From: Rickettsiaceae bacterium
GTDB lineage: Bacteria; Pseudomonadota; Alphaproteobacteria; Rickettsiales; Rickettsiaceae
Assembly: GCA_013214485.1 (NCBI GenBank)
Contig: JABSSF010000006.1
Location: forward strand, 1 to 35,360
Direction of reading: 5' to 3'
DNA length: 35,360 bases
Part shown: one piece after another, positions 1-9,879 of the stretch
How positions within the stretch are numbered: the first letter of the stretch is position 1
Layout: the number at the start of each line of letters is the position of its first letter
Program-made: the position numbers and the translations under genes
Notes under the pieces: generated by a model
The model's input: the letters and a program-made list of their open reading frames with translations, nothing else
Told to the model about the DNA's origin: nothing
Databases searched by the model: none

Positions 1-43
1 TTTTCTTAAATGTGCCATTACATCAGATCATAGCACTATACTT

Positions 44-868
44 TTAAATATTAAAGTTATTTTTGCTAGTTTCCTTACAAATAATTTGTACAATATGGCC
101 ATCCTTAAATGCTATTTCTATGTCTTCCCAAGTAGCTCCTATTGGAGTTGCAAAAAACGATAATTTATTTTTACTAGCAAATTTATCTAATAGTTTTTGC
201 TTAAAATTTTCTAATAATTCTATAGCAAAATTGTTAGCGATTAATTCTCTAGATTTAGAAATAATAATAGTTTCTTCTAGAGAAAAAATTATCGAATCCT
301 TATTTCTGATTTTATTTATTACGTTATCACTAATCATCTGATATGTAGGTACTATAACTATAAAATTATTTTGCTCCTGTTCGTATAGTAATTTAAATAA
401 TGTTTCTTCAATTTTCTCTACAAAACTAGGTATTATCAGATATACGGGAAATTTTTTGTTAGCTATAGGAATAAAATTACCTATCTTATGAGTGTTATTA
501 AAATATTTTAATTTATCATAAGCATAATTAATGTTATATATTTCAGCTAATTTAATAGATAATTTTTGCCAATCTACTTCAAAAGCAATTATATCCTGAA
601 TTGATAATTTAACGTTAGCACAATCAGCGATATTTTTTTGATTATTACAAATAGCTATAATTTCATTTTTTTGTTTAATTATTTCTCTAGGACATCCAGG
701 ACTGGTAGGGTTTGGACAATTATATGAATTAACAATTATATTTGTTGGCCTTAAAAAAGGTTTCAAAATGTCAAATTCCTCTTTAGCCAATTCCTGCCAA
801 TGATAATATGGAACAAAACCACCAGTATTTTCTATAATATTATAAATATTTAGTAATTTATTTTGCAT
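44..868 (-). CDS. hypothetical protein with four-cysteine motif (CPNPTSPGCPRE...CNNQKNIADC)
   Basis: 274-aa ORF; Cys pairs suggest a possible zinc-binding segment; no family recognised with confidence. Confidence 0.6.
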   Translation of the reverse strand: MQNKLLNIYNIIENTGGFVPYYHWQELAKEEFDILKPFLRPTNIIVNSYNCPNPTSPGCPREIIKQKNEIIAICNNQKNIADCANVKLSIQDIIAFEVDWQKLSIKLAEIYNINYAYDKLKYFNNTHKIGNFIPIANKKFPVYLIIPSFVEKIEETLFKLLYEQEQNNFIVIVPTYQMISDNVINKIRNKDSIIFSLEETIIISKSRELIANNFAIELLENFKQKLLDKFASKNKLSFFATPIGATWEDIEIAFKDGHIVQIICKETSKNNFNI

Positions 869-900
869 ATGTTTATTGTTTAAGTTTAATTGATATTAAT

Positions 901-2013
901 TTAAAGATAAAAGCCTCTAGCTTTTAGCCATGTTTCAACCAAGATATTATCTTGATCAAAAGTAAGACCAATTATATCTGGGGGAATGATTTTTATTATT
1001 TTTGCTCTAATGGAATCAGTGAATTTAATAGAAAACTCAACAGCTAGGATATCTGCTCCAGATTTGCCAAGCAGTTCGTGAAAAGGAAGATTTTGTAAAT
1101 TGAAATAGTTTTCACTTTCTAAAAATATGTTAGTAGTTAAAGCCTGCCATCTGAGTTGTAACTTGGTAAGTCTGATTTCATCAATTCCTTCTATATCAGA
1201 ACATTGGATACTTGCTTTGCCCTCCCTTTTTATTGGTTCTAAAGTAAATTTTTTACTTGGGATAAAATAATTCTTGGATTTAAATAAATATTTACTAATC
1301 AAAGTTAAATACAAATCTTTTTGATTTTGTGGCATACTACTATCAATAGCTATTTCTTGTTGTTTTTTATCATAAATTACAAAGTCATGAATTTCTGGTC
1401 TATAAGAGATGAGTTTTTGTTTTGCAGATAAATTTCGTCTATATAATAAATACCTGGAAAATAAAATAATAATTTTATTTTCTTGCTGACTAAACGATAT
1501 TTTGCAACTAGTTTGGGAAAACCAATTATTCAATTCAGATTCTATTGCTAGTAATTGCTTGCTAGTCGGTATATGATAGTAAATGTTACTGTTTTTAAGC
1601 TTTAAATACTGGTAAGAGGTGCTTTCTTTAGTTGAAGTTTTTGTATATAGTGATTTTAATAACTTTGGAGATTTAAACCATAATAAACCAGCTAAATCGT
1701 TTCTTGTGTATTTGTTTATAATATCTAAATCATATTTTTTGGCTATAGCAGATAAAATATGTTGCTTGTTTGTTTTAGCCATTTCGTAAATAAAATATAA
1801 TGCTTCTATTAGCTTAGCTGGAGCAGAAGTTAATAGCGTTAAGGATAATTTTGTATAATCCAACTGATCTATATTGTTTTTATTAAAATTAATTCCGTTT
1901 TTAATGAAAAAATAACGATGTTCTTTTAAAAGCATAAATAATAACTCAGGACTTAATTGTTTGATATTAATAGGGTTAATAAAATTGATAGTTTTTACAA
2001 GTGACATTACCAT
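901..2013 (-). CDS. hypothetical protein
   Basis: 370-aa ORF, same strand and 32 bp from the 274-aa ORF; no recognised domain. Confidence 0.6.
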   Translation of the reverse strand: MVMSLVKTINFINPINIKQLSPELLFMLLKEHRYFFIKNGINFNKNNIDQLDYTKLSLTLLTSAPAKLIEALYFIYEMAKTNKQHILSAIAKKYDLDIINKYTRNDLAGLLWFKSPKLLKSLYTKTSTKESTSYQYLKLKNSNIYYHIPTSKQLLAIESELNNWFSQTSCKISFSQQENKIIILFSRYLLYRRNLSAKQKLISYRPEIHDFVIYDKKQQEIAIDSSMPQNQKDLYLTLISKYLFKSKNYFIPSKKFTLEPIKREGKASIQCSDIEGIDEIRLTKLQLRWQALTTNIFLESENYFNLQNLPFHELLGKSGADILAVEFSIKFTDSIRAKIIKIIPPDIIGLTFDQDNILVETWLKARGFYL

Positions 2014-2333
2014 CTATTATTAAAAGAACGATAATTAGAGCAGTATTTCAATTATTAGTCAAACTAAAACTTTTTGTTATATTTTATTTTTTTTTAAATA
2101 AATAAAAGTTTAGAGAAAATATTTATTTTATATTATTTATTTTCAGTAAATTGATTAATAAGTTGTTTAACTATTACAAGAATTTCTTTGTTGTAATTAA
2201 AAAAAAATTACTTTGAAAAGGGCTTTATACAAGCTGATCCACAATTATTATATTTCAGAAAAGAATTTCACGGAAAATTAAATATACAGGTCGTATAAAT
2301 CTAAGTGCCTGTCAATTTAATAATGAGGAAATA

Positions 2334-2828
2334 ATGCAATCAAATAATAGTTATAAAGGAATTGATAAAATATTAATTTTAATTGTTCGTAAAAAGGCTA
2401 AACAACTATCTTATTCTAAATATTTTTTAAATAGTGATTTAGAAGATTTAGAACAAGAATTAATGGCAGATTTATTAGTACAAATTTCAATATATAACCC
2501 CCCTGAATGTACAATATATCGTTTTGCCAAAGTTGTTGTAGAAAATAAGTCTTGTAGGCTTGTACGCTTGATGTTAAGACAACAATTTGACAATTTATCT
2601 TTGTTAGAGGAACAAGAAATATTAGACCCAATCAAATATTTGGAACAGGACATGGCTGTTAAATCTGCAATAGGTGAGGATAATGACAAGTTTGTAGAAC
2701 TCTATTCTTTGTTACAATTCTTTAGTCTCCAAGAAATTGCGGAACAAAAAAACATTTCTTATTTTAAATTATATCGTAATTTACAGAAATTACGGCAGAT
2801 TTTAAAAGATGCAGGTTTGTATAAGTAG
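2334..2828 (+). CDS. sigma-70/ECF-like regulatory protein (tentative)
   Basis: 164 aa; DLEDLEQELMADLL resembles sigma region 2, C-terminal 'FFSLQEIAEQKNISYFKLYRNLQKLRQIL' resembles a region-4-like HTH. Confidence 0.45.
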   Translation: MQSNNSYKGIDKILILIVRKKAKQLSYSKYFLNSDLEDLEQELMADLLVQISIYNPPECTIYRFAKVVVENKSCRLVRLMLRQQFDNLSLLEEQEILDPIKYLEQDMAVKSAIGEDNDKFVELYSLLQFFSLQEIAEQKNISYFKLYRNLQKLRQILKDAGLYK

Positions 2829-3051
2829 GCATTTAAAGCTTTATTACAAAACTGTATTCTTTTTCAAATTACAGTTCTTGCCTGGGTTAGGTTAAGAATT
2901 GTAAAAATGTATTGTTAGTAATTTATATAAATATAAGTGACTATAAGGTATATATAGTCACTTATTTATTAAAAAAAATTGCAAAATAATTTTGCTAAAT
3001 GACCCTTAATATAATGCAATAGCAATTATATATTAAAAATGAGGGAAGTTT

Positions 3052-3549
3052 ATGAGTAATAGGTTAACTAGTAAAGGAGATATTAACAATAAAAATGTGT
3101 TTAAAATACCAATAGGGATGGTTGCAAAATATCCGTCAAAAAAATTATTTGAGTTATTAACAGTAGCAAACAAAGAATTAGATCGAGCAAAGAAAGCGAG
3201 TCAATGGATAGAGGCAGCAATTTCGTTGAGATTTCAAGAAAGAGTACAAGCAAAACGGATGCGTTTAAGTAAAAATACGGGAGTAGTACATGTTGAAGAA
3301 GATGATTTTCGTTTTAGTTCAGATATTCCAAAGAAGGTGGTATGGCATCAGTCCTATCTTGCTAGAGTAGTTAATGATTTAAAAGCTAGCGGTCATAATT
3401 CTAGCGATTATGTTGATATAATATATAAAATCTCTGAAAATAAATATAGTAGTTGGCCAAATTCTCTGCAGGAAATATTCAAACCAGCCAGAACAGTAAA
3501 AGTAGGAAATCCTACATGTAAATTAATTTGTTTAAAAAAAGATGTCTAA
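3052..3549 (+). CDS. phage-like hypothetical protein
   Basis: 165-aa ORF preceded by gagggaag RBS-like sequence; overlaps the next ORF by 8 bp. Confidence 0.6.
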   Translation: MSNRLTSKGDINNKNVFKIPIGMVAKYPSKKLFELLTVANKELDRAKKASQWIEAAISLRFQERVQAKRMRLSKNTGVVHVEEDDFRFSSDIPKKVVWHQSYLARVVNDLKASGHNSSDYVDIIYKISENKYSSWPNSLQEIFKPARTVKVGNPTCKLICLKKDV

Positions 3550-4021
3550 GGGGTCGTTAGTAGAAAGATTTGGTCGTTATGCCTATTTTGACGGTAGTTG
3601 TTGGTATTGGCAAGGAGCAAGAAATAGTCAAGGTTATGGGGTTATTAGCAAGGGAACAAGAAAACAAGGGAATGTTAAGGCACATAGAGCCTCATATGAG
3701 ATTTTTAATTTTCAGCAAATTTCTAACAAACAATGTGTTTGTCATCATTGCGATAATCCAGCTTGTGTTAATCCGCATCACCTATTTTTAGGGTCGCAGC
3801 AAGATAATGTACTTGATATGGTGAAAAAAGGAAGGCATAAATTGCCACCTATTAAGCAAGGTGAGGATTCTAGTAAGGCTAAGCTTAAAGAAATAGAAGT
3901 AAGAAAAATAAGAAAAATGTCTGATTTAGGATTTTCATCAAGGGTTCTTGCTAGGGATTTTAAAGTATCTAAAACTACTATATTACAAATTATAAATCGC
4001 AAAAGTTGGAAACATATATGA
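3542..4021 (+). CDS. HNH endonuclease (phage/homing type) with C-terminal HTH
   Basis: CWYWQGARNSQGYGVI...AHRASYE...CVCHHCDNPACVNPHHLFLGSQQDNVLDMVKKGR is a typical HNH core; C-terminal HTH-like VRKIRKMSDLGFSSRVLARDFKVSKTTILQIINRKSW. Confidence 0.85.
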   Translation: MSKGSLVERFGRYAYFDGSCWYWQGARNSQGYGVISKGTRKQGNVKAHRASYEIFNFQQISNKQCVCHHCDNPACVNPHHLFLGSQQDNVLDMVKKGRHKLPPIKQGEDSSKAKLKEIEVRKIRKMSDLGFSSRVLARDFKVSKTTILQIINRKSWKHI

Positions 4022-6129
4022 TAAAACCTTCAGAAGAATTTTTACAAATATATTTGCATGTATTATATAGCTATTCAAGTGGTTATATAGCTTTTCGTAG
4101 TTTTAATGAAAAAGGAGCTAGGTATAAAAACAAATCATATAATATATGGCTTCCATCAGATGATGAGCTTAATAATAAGGCAATGGAATTTGTCAGGAAA
4201 GTAAATAGAGATGGGCTTGCTTGTTATACTATACCAGGTACTGTGGCAAAAATAGGAGAAGCCAAAGCAGAACATATTTTGCAAATGCAAACCATGTTAG
4301 TTGATATAGATCAAGGAGATATAGCAGGAAAATTGACTAAATTAGAAAGAGAATTTTTAGCCCCAACATTAATTGTTGAATCAGGAGGGATTACTAAAGA
4401 TAAGCAAAAAAAGTTACATCTTTATTGGCAATTAACAAAGGCAGTTACTGGAGATGAATTACAGCAGTTGTTGGATGTACGTTATAGGTTAGCATTATTT
4501 ATAGAAGGAGATTTGCATTTTAAGTCGGCGCATCAGCCAATTAGGGTAGTAGGTTCTATTTATCATAAAGAAAATCAGCATAAATTAGTCACTATACGTT
4601 CTTATAATAGGATAGAATATGATTTCTCTGAAATAATAGCTAAAGTAAGTAATTTACCTCGAATTTTAATAGATAATAAAACATCACTTCAAAAGTTATT
4701 AATTAATAAAACATATAGTGGTGGCAGTGGCCAGAATACTAGATTTAATGTTATTAGCAGAGTAATAGGTTATTGGATACGGAAATATCATCAAGGTCTA
4801 ATTGACGAAAAGCAATTATGGCAGGAAATTAGTGATTATAATATGGTAAATATTGTTCCGAGTTGGCCTGAGGATAAATTAAGGCAAGCAGTAAGTGGGT
4901 TATGGAAAAAACATATAAAGCAATATGGGGTAGCAAAAATAACAAAACAATATCAAAGTTTTTCATTAAATAAGTTAATTACGGATGAAGCTAGAGTTCC
5001 AGAAGATATTATTGCTCCTAGATTGTTAACTCCAGGAGGGTTATTAGTTTTTGGTGGTGCGCCAAAGGTTGGGAAAAGTGATTTTCTATTATCAATGCTT
5101 ACACATATGGCAGCTGGTTATGAATTTTTGGGTTTTAAACCATCAAGACCATTGCGGGTATTTTACTTGCAAACTGAGATTAGTTATCACTATTTACGAG
5201 AAAGGTTACAAAATATGCAATTAGCAGCAGAATTAATTAGCAAGGCCAAAGATAATTTATATGTTAGTTGTGATAATAATATTGTTTTGAATAAAGAAGG
5301 CAGTGAAGCCATTATTAAACATATTCAGGAAGCTTTACCTGAGAAACCAGATATTATTGCTATTGATCCTTTACGTAATATTTTTGATGGTGGTAGAAAT
5401 GGAGCTGGTGAAAATGATAATGAAGCAATGTTGTTTTTTCTCCAGCAGAGAATTGAATTATTGCGGCAAAGAATTAATCCTGAGTGTGGGATAATAATTG
5501 TACATCACACTAAAAAAATTACTAGAAAACAATTTGACCTTGAGCCGTTTCAAGCATTTTGTGGTGCTAGTAGCCTGCGTAGCTTTTATTCAACAGGAAT
5601 GTTGTTGTATCAAATGGATAATAACAATAATTATTGTAAGATAACATTTGAATTACGTCATGGTAGAAGCTTAGCTAATAAGATAGTACAAAAGCAGCTA
5701 AATGGCTGGCAGGAAATCATTGATAAAAACAAGAATGTTACTAATAATAATGTAAAGGATATTATTATAGAATTACTTGAACAAGAAGCATTGCAAGGTA
5801 AATTTTATTTAATGAAGCAATTTGCTGAACGGTTTCAATATCATCTAAAGCTTGGTAATAGTCGTAATATTTATAATGAATGTTCTAAAGCAGCTAGTAA
5901 TGGTGATTTAAAATTCTTTGATAATCCTAAGGAATATGGAGTTAATTTAAAAAATGCAGGTTTTGGTTTTTTATGTAGTGAAAATATGAAAATAGCAATG
6001 ATACGTTCTGGGGCAGGTAGTAAATATCAAGCAATATTACCAACTCATTATAAATGTAAATATAGCGGTAGAAAGAAAAAAATGCGTAATATAAATATTT
6101 GGCAAATTAATTATGAAGAAGTAGTATGA
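4018..6129 (+). CDS. RepA/AAA_25-type primase-helicase (phage/plasmid replication)
   Basis: Walker A GGAPKVGKSD, Walker B-like DIIAIDPLRNIF, N-terminal primase-like 'MLVDIDQGD...LIVESGG...HLYWQLT'. The listed ORF starts at TTG 4006; ATG 4018 gives ATGA coupling with the HNH stop. Confidence 0.8.
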   Translation: MIKPSEEFLQIYLHVLYSYSSGYIAFRSFNEKGARYKNKSYNIWLPSDDELNNKAMEFVRKVNRDGLACYTIPGTVAKIGEAKAEHILQMQTMLVDIDQGDIAGKLTKLEREFLAPTLIVESGGITKDKQKKLHLYWQLTKAVTGDELQQLLDVRYRLALFIEGDLHFKSAHQPIRVVGSIYHKENQHKLVTIRSYNRIEYDFSEIIAKVSNLPRILIDNKTSLQKLLINKTYSGGSGQNTRFNVISRVIGYWIRKYHQGLIDEKQLWQEISDYNMVNIVPSWPEDKLRQAVSGLWKKHIKQYGVAKITKQYQSFSLNKLITDEARVPEDIIAPRLLTPGGLLVFGGAPKVGKSDFLLSMLTHMAAGYEFLGFKPSRPLRVFYLQTEISYHYLRERLQNMQLAAELISKAKDNLYVSCDNNIVLNKEGSEAIIKHIQEALPEKPDIIAIDPLRNIFDGGRNGAGENDNEAMLFFLQQRIELLRQRINPECGIIIVHHTKKITRKQFDLEPFQAFCGASSLRSFYSTGMLLYQMDNNNNYCKITFELRHGRSLANKIVQKQLNGWQEIIDKNKNVTNNNVKDIIIELLEQEALQGKFYLMKQFAERFQYHLKLGNSRNIYNECSKAASNGDLKFFDNPKEYGVNLKNAGFGFLCSENMKIAMIRSGAGSKYQAILPTHYKCKYSGRKKKMRNINIWQINYEEVV

Positions 6130-6428
6130 ACAATCAGCAAGGTGATTTTATTCATTATAACGATTTTGCAAAAGTTATTACCAAAGGAGAAATATATCAT
6201 TTTGGTAAAATGCAATCACAGGTAATAAAACAATTATATGAAGTTGCCAATAGTAATTCTCCTTGGTTATTTGGCAAAGAATTACTATATAAAGCGGGGG
6301 CAACAACTATGCGTTTAAGTGATCTTTTTAAATCGCAGCCGAAATGGCGTAATTTGATCGAATCTGATCGAAGAGGTAATTATCGTTTAAAATTATCCTC
6401 TACTTATCCTGGAATAAACCAACATTGA
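6126..6428 (+). CDS. hypothetical protein
   Basis: 100-aa ORF overlapping the helicase stop (ATGA). Confidence 0.55.
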   Translation: MNNQQGDFIHYNDFAKVITKGEIYHFGKMQSQVIKQLYEVANSNSPWLFGKELLYKAGATTMRLSDLFKSQPKWRNLIESDRRGNYRLKLSSTYPGINQH

Positions 6429-6492
6429 TCCTGAAGACAAACTATCTTTTTGTTAGTAAAATAGTTTTATTGTTTAATGAGGACATATTGCT

Positions 6493-6831
6493 ATGGGAAA
6501 AAAAATAACAGTAAATGGTAATATGGTACCAAAGAGTTGGTATCATAAAATTATCCGTGAGAATAAAAAACCAGATCAAGTCGCAGCAACTATTCTTGCT
6601 GATTTACTTACAAAATATAACGCAGGAGAAGGTACGGAATTTCAACTTGGTTATAAATATTTTATTCAAGAATATAATTTTACTAGAACGCAAGTAAGAG
6701 ATGCTTTAGTTAGACTAGAAAAGTCTTATTTATTACGACGAGAATATAGAACTATAAAAGTAAGTGATCGTAAATTTAATAACGAAGTTTTTCTTATTTT
6801 AAATAGTAAAAATTTACGTAATACTTTTTAA
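6493..6831 (+). CDS. small winged-helix-like protein
   Basis: 112 aa; GTEFQLGYKYFIQEYNFTRTQVRDALVRLEKSYLLRREYRTIKV resembles a wHTH; immediately upstream of the pilin gene. Confidence 0.5.
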   Translation: MGKKITVNGNMVPKSWYHKIIRENKKPDQVAATILADLLTKYNAGEGTEFQLGYKYFIQEYNFTRTQVRDALVRLEKSYLLRREYRTIKVSDRKFNNEVFLILNSKNLRNTF

Positions 6832-6839
6832 AAAATATC

Positions 6840-7139
6840 ATGGAAAAAATGTATCAAACTAGAAGAATATATTTACTATTAATATATAGTGCTTTGATTA
6901 TTTTCTTATCACTTATTGTGACAGATGCTTTAGCGTTTAATATAGACCAGGGAGTAAAGGCTGCGACGGATCCTTTACTTAAAGGAATAAAGGATCATTG
7001 GGGTAAGGCTGTAGCTATATCTGGAGTTACAACAGCCATAGTTTCAGATGGAGATATGCGAACAAGAGCCGTAAGAGCTGGTATTGGTTGTGGTGCTTCG
7101 GGAGCTGTGGTAATGGCGGTTTTAGGTTTTTTTACATAA
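6840..7139 (+). CDS. TraA/VirB2-like pilin
   Basis: 99 aa, signal peptide ending TDALA-F, two hydrophobic segments, immediately before traL. Confidence 0.65.
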   Translation: MEKMYQTRRIYLLLIYSALIIFLSLIVTDALAFNIDQGVKAATDPLLKGIKDHWGKAVAISGVTTAIVSDGDMRTRAVRAGIGCGASGAVVMAVLGFFT

Positions 7140-7148
7140 GGTTGAAAT

Positions 7149-7433
7149 TTGCGAAATATACGTTTTAATAATTGTCTAAATCAACCAACAAAACTTTATA
7201 ATGTACCAATTGGTGGATTAATAGTTGGTGGCTTTTCATTGTTATTATTTTCAATAATATATGGTGTGGTAACTGGGGTTGTGGTAATGACATTAGGATT
7301 TTTTCTTGGTAATTGGTTTGGTAAAAACTGGTATTTAGGGCGGATTCAAAGTTATATTTACTGGCATTTACCAATCGCAAAAATATTAATTGATAAGAAA
7401 TTGCCAGAATCATATCAACGTAAATTAATGTAA
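7149..7433 (+). CDS. traL: type IV conjugative transfer protein TraL
   Basis: 94 aa; 'IRFNNCLNQPTKLYNVPIGGLIVGG', two TM segments; position in the F-type operon. Confidence 0.85.
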   Translation: MRNIRFNNCLNQPTKLYNVPIGGLIVGGFSLLLFSIIYGVVTGVVVMTLGFFLGNWFGKNWYLGRIQSYIYWHLPIAKILIDKKLPESYQRKLM

Positions 7434-7444
7434 GGGTTATCTTT

Positions 7445-8014
7445 GTGGATAGTATAGTTGCAGGTAGGAATATAGAGCAAATTGCTCGGCAACGTAATCT
7501 GTTTATAGTGTTAACAATGTTATTACTTTTAATATTGTTAATAGTCAGTATTAAATTAATTACTTTAAAAGAGAAAATAGTATTAGTACCAGGTTTGAAT
7601 AAGAAAGTGTGGACAAGTAATGCAGGAGTTTCTACTGGTTATTTAGAAGAAATGACAATTATGTTTTTACCATTATTACTTAATTTAAATAGTGAAACAA
7701 TAGATTGGAATCGTGATAAATTATTTAATTACATTTCGCAATCAGAAGCAAAATATTTACGAAAAATGACTGAGTATTTTGCTGCTGAAAAAGAAAAATT
7801 ACAGCAATTTGATATGTCTACCTACTTTGAGCCTAAAAAGCTAGAGGTAGATAATAAAAATTTAAAAGTAATTGTTCATGGGGTGTTAACTAGTAGGTAT
7901 GGACAGCAAGGGATTAAAACAATTGCAACAAGTTATGTATTACAGTTTGAATGGATATCTGGGTCTTTAAAATTACAAGAATTTGTTAGATTAGTTACAA
8001 GTGAAAAAAATTAA
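7445..8014 (+). CDS. traE: type IV conjugative transfer protein TraE
   Basis: 189 aa, N-terminal TM then TraE-like periplasmic domain; synteny L-E-K-B. The + strand start is GTG at 7445. Confidence 0.8.
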   Translation: MDSIVAGRNIEQIARQRNLFIVLTMLLLLILLIVSIKLITLKEKIVLVPGLNKKVWTSNAGVSTGYLEEMTIMFLPLLLNLNSETIDWNRDKLFNYISQSEAKYLRKMTEYFAAEKEKLQQFDMSTYFEPKKLEVDNKNLKVIVHGVLTSRYGQQGIKTIATSYVLQFEWISGSLKLQEFVRLVTSEKN

Positions 8015-8699
8015 TAAATCGCTATTTCTTCTATCATTGCTCGTTATAACGATAAGTAATTGTTATGCAAATTTTAAATATTATCATAAAACTACCTTGC
8101 CGCTTAAGTTAGTTATTAGTAATTACGGGGTAAACAGGATAGAATTTGTTAAGCATCAAATATCACAAATTATTGTTGCTGATAATTTGCTAGATATTAA
8201 GTTGTCAGAACAAAAGAATCATTTATTTATTCAACCTAAAGTAGACGATGGAATAATAAAATTATCAGTGCTTGATGTTGTAGGAACAGCGATTGATATT
8301 GAACTAACTATAGCAGCTATAAAACCGCAAGCAATTATTATTAAAGATAAGATTGTAGATGGTGATTTACAAAATAAAAAGATGGGGCTTGAGGCAAGTT
8401 TAATGTTAAGAGCTATGATGGCTGGCAAGAAAGATAAATATTTTGTTTGTAATAATAGCAAGAAGATTAATTGGCGATCTGAGCCACAACTTAGAATAAA
8501 ACAAGAACAAATATACCGCTTTGGTAATTTGGTTGGAGCAAAGTTATTTATTAGAAATATTGCTAGGCGTAAAAATTTTTTCTTAACGAGAGATCATTTA
8601 GAAAAATTATTTCAAGATGTTGTTACTGTAAATATCAGTAGTAATATTATTTTGCCGCAAAGAGGCGTTTATGTATGGATAGTTAATAATGCTGAATAA
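8001..8699 (+). CDS. traK: TraK secretin-like protein
   Basis: 232 aa, signal peptide, 'SNYGVNRIEFVKHQISQIIV...IQPKVDDGIIKLSVLDVVG'; between traE and traB. Confidence 0.8.
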   Translation: MKKINKSLFLLSLLVITISNCYANFKYYHKTTLPLKLVISNYGVNRIEFVKHQISQIIVADNLLDIKLSEQKNHLFIQPKVDDGIIKLSVLDVVGTAIDIELTIAAIKPQAIIIKDKIVDGDLQNKKMGLEASLMLRAMMAGKKDKYFVCNNSKKINWRSEPQLRIKQEQIYRFGNLVGAKLFIRNIARRKNFFLTRDHLEKLFQDVVTVNISSNIILPQRGVYVWIVNNAE

Positions 8700-9879
8700 T
8701 AACAGAATAAAAATAAAGCAAATAATATTATTGTTAGGTGTAACAGTTGGCTTAATATTTGTTGGGTTGTTAGTTATTGGTGTAATACGTAAAACAGCAA
8801 AAGTTGATAAGGATGGTAATGATTTGACTAAGCTTAAAATAGAAATGGCTTCAGCAAGTATGGATCCTGAAAAAATGTGGCGTAATTACTTTGAAACTAG
8901 TTTAAAAAAATTAGCAGCTAAATTTGAAGATCGATTAAAGCTTGCTGAAGATAATTTTTTACAACAAAAAAATGATTGGCAAGAACAAAATAAACAGCAA
9001 TTGCTTAAATATAATGAAGCATTAATGGTAGCTAAGGAAGAATTAAGCCAAGCAAAATTACAAATTGATCAGTTGAGACTAGGACAAAATAATATCGAAA
9101 TTCCAGAAGATATTGAACAGATGCCAGATTTTACAATATATAATTTTGTTAATAAATATAAATTTGATCGGCCGAAATCTAGTGAAAATTATATACCAGA
9201 AGGAGCTTATATCTCTGGTTATTTAATTTCAGGAATAGCTACTTCTACAGCTTTAAATGCTCCAGAAGAAGGGGCTGTTCCCGTAGTTATTAGAATTACT
9301 AATACAGGAAATATTGCTAAAAATTTTACCGCAGATGTAAAACAATGTCGCATAATGGGTAGTGCTTATGGTGACTTATCGTCAGAGCGGGCAATAATTA
9401 GAGCAGAGAAAATGGTTTGCACAGTAGATGATAGTTACATTACTAGTAATATAGCAGGAATAGTTCATGGCCCTGATGGAATGAATGGTATTAAGGGTCA
9501 GATAGTATCAACTAGTATTAAACATATAAAAAATGCCATGCTTGGTGGTATTATTAGTGGTTTAAGTAATAGTGCTCGGAAAGGTGATAATATGCAATTA
9601 ATCGGTGGTAATATATTAACGCCTAAGAAACAAACCTTTACTGATATTGCAAGTGATGGTGCTTTAGCTGGGACTAGTAGTGCGGCTGATAAGATAGCCG
9701 ATTATTATTTGAAAAGAGCGGAAAAGTTATCGCCAATATTAACAGTGCCTGGAGGGGTTAAAGTTGATGTTATTTTTACTAAGGGATTTTATTTTGGTGA
9801 ACTTGGGGTGCAGGAGAGAATAAAGCAAGAAAGAGTAAAAGAATCTACAGGAGATGATAAATGGTCAGAAGATTATTAA
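8689..9879 (+). CDS. traB: TraB (VirB10-like)
   Basis: 396 aa; N-terminal TM, coiled coil, 'IPEGAYISGYLISGIATSTAL', C-terminal VirB10-like 'VKVDVIFTKGFYFGE'. Confidence 0.9.
   Translation: MLNNNRIKIKQIILLLGVTVGLIFVGLLVIGVIRKTAKVDKDGNDLTKLKIEMASASMDPEKMWRNYFETSLKKLAAKFEDRLKLAEDNFLQQKNDWQEQNKQQLLKYNEALMVAKEELSQAKLQIDQLRLGQNNIEIPEDIEQMPDFTIYNFVNKYKFDRPKSSENYIPEGAYISGYLISGIATSTALNAPEEGAVPVVIRITNTGNIAKNFTADVKQCRIMGSAYGDLSSERAIIRAEKMVCTVDDSYITSNIAGIVHGPDGMNGIKGQIVSTSIKHIKNAMLGGIISGLSNSARKGDNMQLIGGNILTPKKQTFTDIASDGALAGTSSAADKIADYYLKRAEKLSPILTVPGGVKVDVIFTKGFYFGELGVQERIKQERVKESTGDDKWSEDY

Noticed and set aside
2411-2689. Antisense ORFs over the sigma-like gene (2411..2689, 2416..2631)
   Set aside because: No recognisable features; shadow ORFs of a better-supported CDS.
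3570-4002. Alternative-frame ORFs inside the HNH gene
   Set aside because: The overlapping frame has clear HNH motifs; these are shadows.
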